Positions 10,601 to 17,221 of a stretch of DNA of 39,598 bases are shown here, one piece after another. Source of the DNA: an uncultured Clostridia bacterium (GTDB lineage Bacteria; Bacillota; Clostridia; Christensenellales; UBA1242); NCBI GenBank assembly GCA_944372445.1, contig CALVZE010000006.1, positions 1 to 39,598 on the forward strand, given 5' to 3'. Under the pieces are notes generated by a model, which was not told the origin of the DNA, searched no databases, and saw only the letters and a program-made list of their open reading frames with translations. A program made the position numbers and the translations under genes. The stretch's first letter is position 1. Each line of letters starts with the position of its first letter.

Positions 10601-12796
10601 AGCAGAGGTTATAACGCCGTATGGTTCTATAACAACACGAATACTTCGGCATATTATAACGGGCAAAACTTTAATTTAAATAGGCTAGAACTTGTCGCTC
10701 CAAATATCCTCGCGTTCTCTCAAAGATATCTGTATTCCGCAGAGGAAGTAGTTGACCCTGAAACCGGCGTCACAACCGTTGTGTATCATTATGTCAACAC
10801 CGCCGAGAGTGGTGAGAGTGGCTCTATAAACAATCCTATAGTTCTTGATAACGCCGAAAATTTTGAAAACTATATTTTAAATGAAAACAACAACAATCAT
10901 TACAATCATTCTTATTATAGAGTGATAAATAATATAGATTACTCTGAGTATGATAATAACAGCGAACTATTCAAGACGCGTTTCATGGGTTACTTTGAAG
11001 GAAACTTCTTGACAATTTCAAATGTTCACATGGTCACAAGTGAGAGGTTGACATATGCAGGATTTTTCGCAGAAGTCGGCTCTTCGACAAGAGAGGGCGC
11101 TATCGGAACGGTTATGAACTTTAACTTAGAACCTTCTGAAATGGTATTTACAAACACTCAGGTTTCGGGCGGTATTGCTGGACGCGTAGATAATGGCGTG
11201 ATTGCGAATATCAATATCGTGAGCGATGATAATATCATGGTAACGGCAAACAATATCGCAGGCGGTATTGTGGGGCTTGCTGTCGGCAATTATGATATTG
11301 AAAATGTCAATTCTGATGCCTCAGCTAAGGCGACATATATACCAGAAAACGGCAGTAGCAACACCTTTAATGAAAGTAGCACTGATTTTTCAAGAAATTC
11401 CTATGCAGGTTCAGTTGTTGGTGTGGCAAGTGGCAATGGCAGTGTCAACAAGGTGAATGTAAATTCGGGCGTGGCAGTTATTGGTGGAACCTCGGGTGCC
11501 ATTATTGGTATGTTAAGCCGTGAAGCTCGTGCATCCAATTTAACACTTACTGTTGATACAGATTTAATGATAAATGCTTACTATTATGGCGGTTTAGTAA
11601 TAGGTGAAAGTGCAGGAATGGTTGATAATGTGTCTGTCATAGGAACAGGGCTATATGAAACCATCTTCAATAACATTCCAAATGACCCTGTGGCAGTTGG
11701 CGGTGTTGTCGGCTTAATGTCTAATGGCTCATTAAATAATGTTGAGGCTAATCAGAGTTTAAGCCTGTCAGTTGCTACTAATACCTCTGGCGTATCATAT
11801 TTAGGAGGACTAATAGGCTCAGTCGCTGGAAGTGTTGATATTTCAAATGTCGACGTTCAGGGCTCATATATCGGATTTAGCGTGGTCGGAGGCTTGATAG
11901 GTAGCGTAACCGAAGATAATGTGGTTGTTAATTTGAAGAATATTAGTTACACTGACGGTTATCTGGCTGTCCTTTCTACTCAACTATCGAATGCGTCAAT
12001 TGGTGGAGTAATCGGTTCTGCCACAGATTCGGCAAGTATCAATATAACGGCAGAATTGTCAACTTCTTTGAAGACAAATTTAACAGCGTATGCCAACACT
12101 TTGATGAGGGAAAATGATGCTGATAATACCTATCTAGAATTTACAGAAGTATTGAATGCTGGTGAAAATTATGCACTATCTACTGATATGTTCACTAATG
12201 ACGATAGAACCACTCTCAACTCTCAATATGTGAGTGAAGCAAACAAAATCGAGTTTGAAGCTCACGCTCTCGCATATGTATATGGAACCATACTTGATAT
12301 ATATCTAGGCGAAATTGTTGGAAACACTTTGAGCAGTATGGTCAATGTGAATAATACTATAAGCGTTATGACAGCTAATATTGAAAGTTATAATATGGGT
12401 TGTGTAAATCCTGGAACTTATACAGAGAGTGCATACATTACGCAAGGAACCTATAATTATAAATTGCACACCAATAGCGAAACGCTTGACGGCACGGGCT
12501 ACATCTTCACTGATTATCTTGACTTCTCTTCAACAGCCTCGGAAAGCAATGTTGGTCATATCATTCAAGATATTGAGACAACCTATATTCCTTCAACGGC
12601 AGTAGCTGGCGAAGAAGAGGGAACGGTGATAACAACGAATAGCTTTGGCGCAAATTTTGGCGACGATTTCTATGTTTTGCCGATTTATAGTCATAATGTA
12701 AGTTACACTTTCTATATGGAAGGCGGAGAGTCTGACCATAATCTTCACTTGACAAATTACGGAATGGGAGTGAGTGCAAACTTTACTACGCTTTAA
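1673..12796 (+). CDS. giant GLUG-repeat surface lipoprotein (3707 aa)
   Basis: I place the start at ATG 1673, preceded by AAAAGGAG at 1661-1668; an upstream in-frame ATG at 1619 lies inside the ATPase gene and lacks a site. The protein opens with a lipoprotein signal peptide (hydrophobic 8-26, lipobox-like FVGC with Cys28). Residues about 35-125 resemble a bacterial Ig-like (BIG2) domain. Long beta-rich segments follow, interrupted by three blocks with the GLUG pattern (GGIVG/AGLFA, then I-x-N-x-x-V) at about 1223-1630, 2620-2940 and 3047-3476; each opens with the leader typical of GLUG proteins (xxEDxxxIxNN ... NIDxS ... FxGxF). These blocks probably form right-handed beta-helices. There is no LPXTG motif or C-terminal membrane segment, so anchoring would be through lipid on Cys28. 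The role is unknown; an adhesin or cell-contact function is an inference from size and architecture. It follows the VirB4-type ATPase by 13 bp. Confidence 0.85.
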   Translation: MTKLYKNIILSVLTAIAFAFAGLFFVGCNKVDYSDVTIASNISSINLQVGESQNVTFTIENATDSFYKVLRFSVDNESVVKISSVKYDDNVATVSIEGLAGGSVNLMATSEEGYKWTTIRINVIEHSSSLSFDGSKLYLTSGNEISEASALKLTSSNYIFDANTTDKALTFYYLYQSENADSVNIGTLTFKGFASGTDFDFSDVNNIGMPSEPTLEFEGENTVEYNLNALRFDRAEIVNGVLNLYYNGEIVANSDANSELHLSSLSEALRTQKFHIITFYNYSIYENSNLLVKNYLHYMHEVEIYQNLGVKVYGGYLKTEGTGVEESRTVDFSSEYDVDSKIKIVTNNKDYSTYILKVTTAVEIEDLEFGIGNVGELLSIETYTREAWGDLKIGEINSTTTTDNVFYIMINTSSFANSEQKFDIFVRYEGMESVENDFNVNFNPEISVDVNLVATEILLNDVSATSYSSVDDRILIYNFYRYPEFGWRELKLSLSTGLDAEAVYSYATISFDSEIIDFKQGTNGEVVDDGKIFDISTSFFYRGRTDATESFGNKFTITIYYLIKENSLDENSNELITVSCDVYFDIIAGANSIARDERYGAGGEVIYIDMQSEGTTSLGDYLHTQNAFQAVTVSHASGENVVSFIVDEDCCLPKYDVNNQELLYYALNLSVSPIKTGTGMYRVMLDNGVFVSVTINVINTLQTDNFGVELVSSDYVGYYEYKTTRFDEEATETYTNTLLLEILNNTDDSDNTYSVVYGSEVGIKFYGNILSDPIYTLEYGNVLSVGSNGDLSYVITTSENGEALVTFEVDGYKVDGLLNRGTMSVNYYIEAKSYSLLDEFYLMNEGRYAVDNIVYYGQNQNSNLPPEATSVTFEVYAENTEAFGFYKYKISDNFIQDIIDSIEINEGELSSSNANGLAIAQLIQELIEAGKAGVTNPIVEEENPVILEVDESYVTSELQYKKYDRDYIYFYADANSRSLTTYAIAQIKITPSAGGLTSTYPLYLEFDNGIMFDLKNSITEIYTYNFNNIDYNIEISFDNTYSLSGDFGPQGEFDFSTFTYTQTAAVNSDFVLHSYIRQRNYTEMQYDANIVTSEYIEIERVSTASSIDEIAFTNGYLSDTFVVFVSPTDATNIDLKAQFVSTNQISRDLITTNIVEQGVGVYLVEISVEDFYNANSAIINTIETALSGTLYIYPTEWGEDYSVLGEHTPIKIDISYRNGSEANRYILDSPEDVLAINNNEETLSSHYEIRTNIDMSTVKGETIGFVINADGSRQLIGFSGSIVGTTSQAGISNFKLTMTPSKDADGSISALAPGENSSYYYAGLFAQINHDGYIKNLTISGVMDMNTTGYENPNFYIGLLAGVNYGKISNVSAVVSGASEVLVCNSGEFCIGGLVGLNGVINYDVIEHKAGEIVQNFNSYVEKESEEEEGAKFTIEDRVGEFAGQSPKNIANFNAKLTITLDGTATSASVYAGGIAGLSRGDIYRIDNSGLNIYGYASYSSFTNIEVDGGTANEIFAGGAVGYLQAEGNVTSNIIKTTENSSGPFYVNANPIEFNDNALPRVTLFNLLVGGEVDVKNSADSVAVGGIVGYAGESGQQSYILGNISRTFVRGGVNTGGIVGVENNNGVNVNYLLHKTDENGMFVQTDESSRVVLENTINKIEAVDDGRGAFDSSMMLLSGKIKKLELNDEDYKDGVTENVIIAIGNSYDIERNYKSDGIVYALFDVCSYVDRGLNNNDEINKNDNSLTSYYGDYLMYDGSAKFEQFEFNKAEANLGIQDSIYAMKAESGKENVFVMFNFNGMLTDDAEGVAQDYIDASNINKFAPNSSLYPFALDTRDAQILSTSTNLLKVDADGSLTTYSKGLASVNLQSILNVQKSINIYLYIVNYMDTQSENSIFYSSNTTDSLNIISGSQVVVYGTRQTSVYAVPTYRLGEGNLSYEVANGERRDVEIDPDGTFLLNNVGIRLNTNDSVVVDATCENPLYTTYNVNGQSILFYGKGDNLQGTDTYNLTSYLETTVGDDVYRLAIGASKNTENPGVDINVEYKETATGINVSSNLISMKTNDVYNEKIYVTSRNNEFVYYEIFFTDNDNNEYKIQERMSNSWAGNIIEDELDDSEYENYVQSYENYIKNGENEYNENLFNLVIDKDDVNRNNNEFSFAISVNKNSSMYQNRKNVNIYGTYRIVFYANEMYDGVHTNFIFYLSEAEITNVDAVNYSKMTDMSVRDDNIVPSQYGLLEINIDPIEAEFNTFKIENDSINYLEGAGEVDFTFMYQSTTDGVIRYLPDVNFGLNINGSLSFSYEEYIDYLDAKGESYNGKIYVRYLLGSLGVQDEMPIRFNIEVSYLSGQVEYEEVNLTTKLAHYAHLSFNDREESDIYYVARGLDYEMTLDFYGFGLNDISITMSDGSIATLVGEGRERSLKITDSVITPTDDIGYKLNIYVNASRVVDNVTVQYSEILTVYIMEFVFDYQYVIGQNEDLVRGMEEGVISTAVGNAYSLEVDIWDFLEYDDTNNSVIRNVQEFINSLTSNAEFKIYDASSGRDGLLLSSDTNIRSDYYYINGLTFTGIRLYEPEQDIYHFSMEAKFVRRNGLYVVDDDALDSQTIYTEFSFYIHQQSTDESPLPIETYEEFMNMEDGQYYILLNDIVLPNSDTAQPFTPITANVAGFDGNGYSLLLGGNYTFSGSNIGVFETIGASNDDVVVKNLTVELYLNTIFTVTSGNFTLGLIAGGNNAVITNCEVTTNNNSALSVSCTASSSFVAGFVGRNSGIITNSRSSVSIFTNVNLSGFVGTNTGTISSSYFHKGSLRNETTTTSEYTAGFVINNSGTINTSYVSGEVNDNEEVYSRDENSFITSHNAISGFVFTNSGVVTNCYSNIYMNNTSSYASGFVFINESGGEVSSSFSTSVLASNSTLSYGFARANSGSIHDAYYLKDKNINESVGTVENGPNTSIEDLTIDEFSSGDENFAEHFQNFVFVNSRGYNAVWFYNNTNTSAYYNGQNFNLNRLELVAPNILAFSQRYLYSAEEVVDPETGVTTVVYHYVNTAESGESGSINNPIVLDNAENFENYILNENNNNHYNHSYYRVINNIDYSEYDNNSELFKTRFMGYFEGNFLTISNVHMVTSERLTYAGFFAEVGSSTREGAIGTVMNFNLEPSEMVFTNTQVSGGIAGRVDNGVIANINIVSDDNIMVTANNIAGGIVGLAVGNYDIENVNSDASAKATYIPENGSSNTFNESSTDFSRNSYAGSVVGVASGNGSVNKVNVNSGVAVIGGTSGAIIGMLSREARASNLTLTVDTDLMINAYYYGGLVIGESAGMVDNVSVIGTGLYETIFNNIPNDPVAVGGVVGLMSNGSLNNVEANQSLSLSVATNTSGVSYLGGLIGSVAGSVDISNVDVQGSYIGFSVVGGLIGSVTEDNVVVNLKNISYTDGYLAVLSTQLSNASIGGVIGSATDSASINITAELSTSLKTNLTAYANTLMRENDADNTYLEFTEVLNAGENYALSTDMFTNDDRTTLNSQYVSEANKIEFEAHALAYVYGTILDIYLGEIVGNTLSSMVNVNNTISVMTANIESYNMGCVNPGTYTESAYITQGTYNYKLHTNSETLDGTGYIFTDYLDFSSTASESNVGHIIQDIETTYIPSTAVAGEEEGTVITTNSFGANFGDDFYVLPIYSHNVSYTFYMEGGESDHNLHLTNYGMGVSANFTTL

Positions 12797-13060
12797 TAAT
12801 TGAAACGCTTTTACTTTCGACAAAAGAAAACAAAATTTTTGCTTAATGACAATATTTGGGTAGATTTATATTATTAAATTTTATATCGAATTTCGTTGAA
12901 AATCTAAGAATATGAAAGGCTAAGTTATAAAACTTAGTCTTTTTGTATATAAATTTCTATACTTTTTATGAAAATTACTTGCTTTTTATTTGCTTTCTTG
13001 TTAAAATCTTATTAATTAAGTAGTTTTTTGCTATTTTTGAAAATTATTTTTAAAAAACTA
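12797..13060. other. intergenic region upstream of the rpoB promoter
   Basis: This AT-rich stretch between the giant lipoprotein gene and the rpoB promoter holds the terminator at 12917-12944. I see no further gene; a 15-codon ATG frame near 12968 has no ribosome binding site and is not called. Confidence 0.6.
12917..12944 (+). terminator. rho-independent terminator of the giant lipoprotein gene
   Basis: A ten-pair stem, AGGCTAAGTT with AACTTAGTCT (one G-U pair), closes a four-base ATAA loop and runs directly into a T tract. It lies about 120 bp after the stop codon and separates this unit from the rpoB promoter. Confidence 0.85.
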
Positions 13061-13090
13061 TTGACAAAGAGCTTTTATTATTGCTATAAT
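13061..13090 (+). promoter_or_regulatory. rpoB promoter (sigma-A type)
   Basis: A consensus -35 TTGACA at 13061-13066 is followed by an 18-bp spacer and a consensus -10 TATAAT at 13085-13090. Transcription would start near 13097, giving an rpoB leader of roughly 120 nt. Both boxes are perfect, in keeping with a highly expressed gene. Confidence 0.85.
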
Positions 13091-13143
13091 TAAGTGGTTA
13101 TTATCATAAATGTGGAAGAATATCGCGATTTTTAACTTAATAT

Positions 13144-13192
13144 AGGAAACATGGTGGCAAAAGTTTTTTTTGCCATATTGTTTCCTTTTTTT
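13144..13192 (+). promoter_or_regulatory. attenuator-like terminator hairpin in the rpoB leader
   Basis: GGAAACA at 13145-13151 pairs with TGTTTCC at 13179-13185, and inside it TGGCAAAA at 13155-13162 pairs with TTTTGCCA at 13168-13175, with a small internal loop between. Seven T follow at 13186-13192. This is a strong intrinsic terminator between the promoter and the rpoB start codon, so transcripts must read through it, suggesting attenuation. No obvious antiterminator was found by eye. Confidence 0.75.
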
Positions 13193-13215
13193 AGTCTTAA
13201 TTTAAGGAGTATGTT

Positions 13216-16200
13216 ATGTCAGTTGCACTAAAAAAACAAAAATTTGGAAAAGCCGAAAGATATACCTTTGCAAAACTTAAAGACTATATTCAAATTCCGT
13301 CTCTTCTTGAAATTCAAAGAAAGTCTTTTAAAGATTTCTTGGAGCATGGTATTCGTGAGGCGCTTGATGAGTTTTCTCCTATCGTTGATTACAGCGGAAA
13401 GGCAAAACTTTATCTTCTTGATATCGTCATGGACAAAGAGCCTAAATATTCCACAAAGGAGTGCAAGCGTAGAAGTGCTACTTATTCTATTCCTTTAAAT
13501 GTTAGGGCTCGTTTTGTTGTGGAAGAAACAGGACAGGCGGTTGAAGATGTTGTCTTTTTGGGCGACATTCCTTATATGACTGATGACTGCACCTTTATCA
13601 TCAATGGTGTTGAAAGAGTTGTAGTTAACCAAATCATCAAATCACCAAATTATTATCTACTTAGAGATAAAAATCAAGACAATTCCACACTTGTAGGACA
13701 AATTATTCCAAAGCGTGGTATGTATATTGAGGTTAAACAGGGTGCTAATGAAGTTTTGAACATTGTGCTTGATAGGCGTAATAGAATCACCCTCGGTTTG
13801 TTCTTAAAGTGCTTTGGCTATAATGCCGATGAAATATCTAAGCTTTTCGGCGACCATAGACTTGTTAAGCATGTTCTTGAAAAGGAACCTCAGCAAACAC
13901 AAGAAGAAGCGCTCCTTGAATTTGCTAGAAAAACTCGTCCTGCCGATGTGCCTAGTGCTGAAACTACGAGAAACTATCTTAACCTTTGGTTCTTCTCTGA
14001 CCAATACTACAATCTTTCAAGAGTAGGCAGATATAATTTAAACAAAAAACTCTCTATTGCAAAGCGTATTGCAGGACAAGTTTCCGCAGAGGACATTGTA
14101 ACTGAGGATGGCGAAATCTTAGCAAGAGCTGGGCAAGAGATTGACGCAGAGACAGCAAATAAGATTAAGGCAAACGGCATTAATGAAGTTTGGCTTCAAC
14201 TTCCAGACAAGAAATATCTAGTTCGTGGAAACAACCGCGTTCGACTTTCAGATGTCTTCCCTTGCAATGAAAAGGAACTTGGTATTTTAGAGGAAGTTTA
14301 TTATCCTGTTCTTAAAGAAATATTAAAAGAAAACAAAACAAAAGAAAAGAGAATGCAGGCTATTCGTGAGCGCGCAAAAGACTTAATGATAACCACGCTT
14401 ACTATGGATGATATTTTGGCTTCTATCAGTATGTATTTAGATGTTATCGAGGGCATTGCTAAGACTGACAAGATTGAACACTTGTCAAACAAGAGAATTG
14501 CAACTTGCGGTGAACTTTTCTATGACCACTTCCGTTCTGGTGTCACAAAGCTTGTTTCTAATGTTAGAGAAACATTACAAGGTAAGGAGCTTTCTGAGGT
14601 TACTCCAAGACAGATTGTCAATCCTAAGGCTGTAAATAGAGCGCTCCGTGATTTCGTTGCAACTTCTCAGCTTTCGCAATTTATGGACCAGGTAAATCCT
14701 CTTTCAGGTATCACTCAGAAACGCCGTGTTTCCGCAGTTGGACCAGGAGGTATCAGAAAGGAAAGAGCGGATGCCGAAGTTCGTGATATTCACTACACTA
14801 ACTACGGCCGTATCTGTCCTATTGAAACCCCAGAAGGTCAAGCTATCGGACTTGTTAACACTATGACAAGTTATGCGAAGATTAATGAATATGGCTTCCT
14901 TGAAACCCCTTATAGAAAGGTCGATAAAGAAACAGGTAAGGTGTCTGATAAGTGCGAATATTACATGGCTGATATTGAAGATACGGCTTATATCGCTCAG
15001 GCGACTGAGCCTCTTGACGAAGAGGGTAGATTTGTAAACAAGAGAATTATCTGCCGTCACAAAGACTATGTTGTCGATGTTCCAGCAAGACAAGTCGATT
15101 TTGTGGACGCTTCTCCAAGACAATTTATCTCCGTTGCAACATCTTTGATTCCTTTCCTTAACTCAAACGAGGCTAACCGTGCGCTCATGGGCGCAAACAT
15201 GCAGAGGCAAGCTGTTCCTCTTTTAAGACCAGAATCTCCTGTTGTTGGAACGGGTATGGAAGAGGTAGTTGCGCGTGACTCTGGTTACTGCACACTTGCA
15301 AAGAACGCTGGCGTTGTTGAATATGTCAGTGCAGACGAGGTTAGAATTAAAAATAACGAAGGAACGGTTGATATCTATCCACTTACTAAGTTTGAAAAAA
15401 CCAATGACGAAACTTGCATAAATCAAAAACCTTGTGTAAAGAAAAGTGAGAAAGTAAATAAGGGTGATGTTATTATTGACGGCTATTCCTGCGAAAATGG
15501 CGAACTTGCTCTTGGTAAAAATGTGCTTGTTGGCTATATGAACTGGGAAGGTTACAACTTTGAGGATGCTATTATCATCAACGAAAGACTTGTTAAAGAC
15601 GATGTTTACACTTCGATTTGCTTGAAGGTGGAAGAACTTAAATGTAGAACCACAAAGCTCGGAGACGAACAGATTACTCGTGATATTCCAAACCTAGGTG
15701 AGGATGCTCTTAAAAATCTTGATGAAAATGGTATTGTCAGAATCGGAGCTGAGGTGCGACCTGGTGATATTCTTGTTGGTAAAGTGTCTCCTAAGGGCGA
15801 AACAGAGTTAAGTCCAGAAGAAAGACTGCTTCGTGCTATCTTCGGCGAGAAAGCAAGAGAAGTGAGAGATACATCTCTTCGTGTTCAACACGGTAAGGGC
15901 GGAATTGTTGTCGATGTTCAAGTATTTTCAAGAAAGAACAAAGATGAACTTGAACCGGGCGTAAATGAACTTGTTAAAGTTTATATCGCTCAGAAGAGAA
16001 AACTCTCAGTCGGCGACAAGATGAGCGGACGCTATGGTAATAAAGGTGTTGTTTCCATAGTTATGCCAGAGGCTGATATGCCATTTATGGCAAACGGAAA
16101 ACCTCTTGATATCGTGCTTAACCCTCTTGGCGTTCCTGCGCGTATGAATTTAGGGCAGGTGTTAGAGGTGCATTTAGGTCTTGTGGCAGGTAGCCTTGGT

Positions 16201-16926
16201 TGGAAAGTGGCAACTCCTGCTTTTGATGGCGCGAATGTTAATTCGATTAAGGAACTACTTAAAGAAAATAATTTCCCAGAAGACGGCAAGGTTCAGCTTT
16301 ATGATGGCAGAACCGGTGAGCCTTTTGAGAACAAAACCACAATCGGTATTAAATATATGCTTAAACTTAACCACATGGTTGACAGTAAAGTGCATGCTCG
16401 TTCAATTGGTCCATACTCACTCATAACTCAACAACCTCTTGGCGGTAAAGCGCTCTTCGGGGGGCAGAGATTTGGTGAAATGGAAGTTTGGGCTCTTGAA
16501 GCTTACGGCGCAAGCCATGTTCTTCAAGAAATGCTCACAGTTAAATCTGACGATGTTGTGGGAAGAGTTAAGACCTTTGAAGCAATTGTCAAAGGTGAAC
16601 CAATTTCTGAACCGGGTATTCCAGAATCCTTCAAAGTGTTAGTTAAGGAACTGCAAGCTCTCGCGCTTGATGTTAAGATTTTAACAGAAAACGACGAAGA
16701 AATTGACCTTCCAGAACTTTCACAAGATGAGCATGATAAGCCTTCAATGGAAAAAGATGTGGAAAATGACCTTAAAAATGTCACACTTGACCTTGATGAA
16801 CTTATAAATGACCAAGGCGAAGAAGAAAAAAAGACCGACCTTGAAGAGGCGATTGATGAACAAACTTCTACGCAAGGTATAGATGACATCGACCTGTTTG
16901 ATGATTTTGGAGATTTTGACGAGTAA
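13216..16926 (+). CDS. rpoB: DNA-directed RNA polymerase beta subunit
   Basis: This is the beta subunit of the core RNA polymerase, 1236 aa, a usual length for Bacillota. ATG 13216 is preceded by AAGGAG at 13204-13209. The rifampicin-pocket region SQLSQFMDQ..NPLSGITQKRR lies at 484-504, followed by GPGG and the invariant PIETPEGQAIGL block. Further on are the catalytic-centre region KMSGRYGNKG and the C-terminal segment GGKALFGGQRFGEMEVWALEAYGA that packs against beta'. The last 60 or so residues form a very acidic tail. Two rifampicin-pocket positions differ from E. coli: Gln501 sits at the place of His526 and Val508 at Leu533. The gene has its own promoter and leader hairpin and is not preceded by rplL, which is unusual. 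rpoC follows after 295 bp. Confidence 0.99.
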   Translation: MSVALKKQKFGKAERYTFAKLKDYIQIPSLLEIQRKSFKDFLEHGIREALDEFSPIVDYSGKAKLYLLDIVMDKEPKYSTKECKRRSATYSIPLNVRARFVVEETGQAVEDVVFLGDIPYMTDDCTFIINGVERVVVNQIIKSPNYYLLRDKNQDNSTLVGQIIPKRGMYIEVKQGANEVLNIVLDRRNRITLGLFLKCFGYNADEISKLFGDHRLVKHVLEKEPQQTQEEALLEFARKTRPADVPSAETTRNYLNLWFFSDQYYNLSRVGRYNLNKKLSIAKRIAGQVSAEDIVTEDGEILARAGQEIDAETANKIKANGINEVWLQLPDKKYLVRGNNRVRLSDVFPCNEKELGILEEVYYPVLKEILKENKTKEKRMQAIRERAKDLMITTLTMDDILASISMYLDVIEGIAKTDKIEHLSNKRIATCGELFYDHFRSGVTKLVSNVRETLQGKELSEVTPRQIVNPKAVNRALRDFVATSQLSQFMDQVNPLSGITQKRRVSAVGPGGIRKERADAEVRDIHYTNYGRICPIETPEGQAIGLVNTMTSYAKINEYGFLETPYRKVDKETGKVSDKCEYYMADIEDTAYIAQATEPLDEEGRFVNKRIICRHKDYVVDVPARQVDFVDASPRQFISVATSLIPFLNSNEANRALMGANMQRQAVPLLRPESPVVGTGMEEVVARDSGYCTLAKNAGVVEYVSADEVRIKNNEGTVDIYPLTKFEKTNDETCINQKPCVKKSEKVNKGDVIIDGYSCENGELALGKNVLVGYMNWEGYNFEDAIIINERLVKDDVYTSICLKVEELKCRTTKLGDEQITRDIPNLGEDALKNLDENGIVRIGAEVRPGDILVGKVSPKGETELSPEERLLRAIFGEKAREVRDTSLRVQHGKGGIVVDVQVFSRKNKDELEPGVNELVKVYIAQKRKLSVGDKMSGRYGNKGVVSIVMPEADMPFMANGKPLDIVLNPLGVPARMNLGQVLEVHLGLVAGSLGWKVATPAFDGANVNSIKELLKENNFPEDGKVQLYDGRTGEPFENKTTIGIKYMLKLNHMVDSKVHARSIGPYSLITQQPLGGKALFGGQRFGEMEVWALEAYGASHVLQEMLTVKSDDVVGRVKTFEAIVKGEPISEPGIPESFKVLVKELQALALDVKILTENDEEIDLPELSQDEHDKPSMEKDVENDLKNVTLDLDELINDQGEEEKKTDLEEAIDEQTSTQGIDDIDLFDDFGDFDE

Positions 16927-17221
16927 TGATATTAACTTTTGTAATGTCCAAAAGTTACAAAAGGAATTAGGGAGTTTCAATTCTCCCTAAACCACTTCAA
17001 ACGACTTACTTTAAAAAGTAAACAAAAGGCGTTGATAAAAATGGTTATCAAACAAAAATAGGAGAAAAATCAAATTTTTAAGTCTAAAATCGCAATTAAT
17101 AGCGGATAAAAAATAACGAGGTTTTATCTAAACAAGTTTGACAATTTAAAATGTTAAAATTAAAAAAACTAAACATTTGCACAAATGATGATATATACAA
17201 ATTTAATTTTAGGGGATTGTT
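16927..17221 (+). promoter_or_regulatory. rpoB-rpoC spacer with serial stem-loops
   Basis: This unusually long spacer holds a row of short inverted repeats: TTTTGTAA/TTACAAAA at 16937-16962, TTAGGGAG/CTCCCTAA at 16967-16990, TTACTTT/AAAGTAA at 17006-17021, TTGATAA/TTATCAA at 17032-17051 and GATAAAA/TTTTATC at 17105-17128. None is followed by a clear T run, so they look like RNA structure or processing sites rather than terminators. A TTGACA at 17138-17143 could be a -35 box but I find no good -10 at proper spacing. The rpoC ribosome site AGGGG is at 17211-17215. Confidence 0.5.

Noticed and set aside
17138-17166. rpoC-specific promoter
   Set aside because: TTGACA at 17138 is a good -35, but no acceptable -10 lies 16-18 bp downstream.
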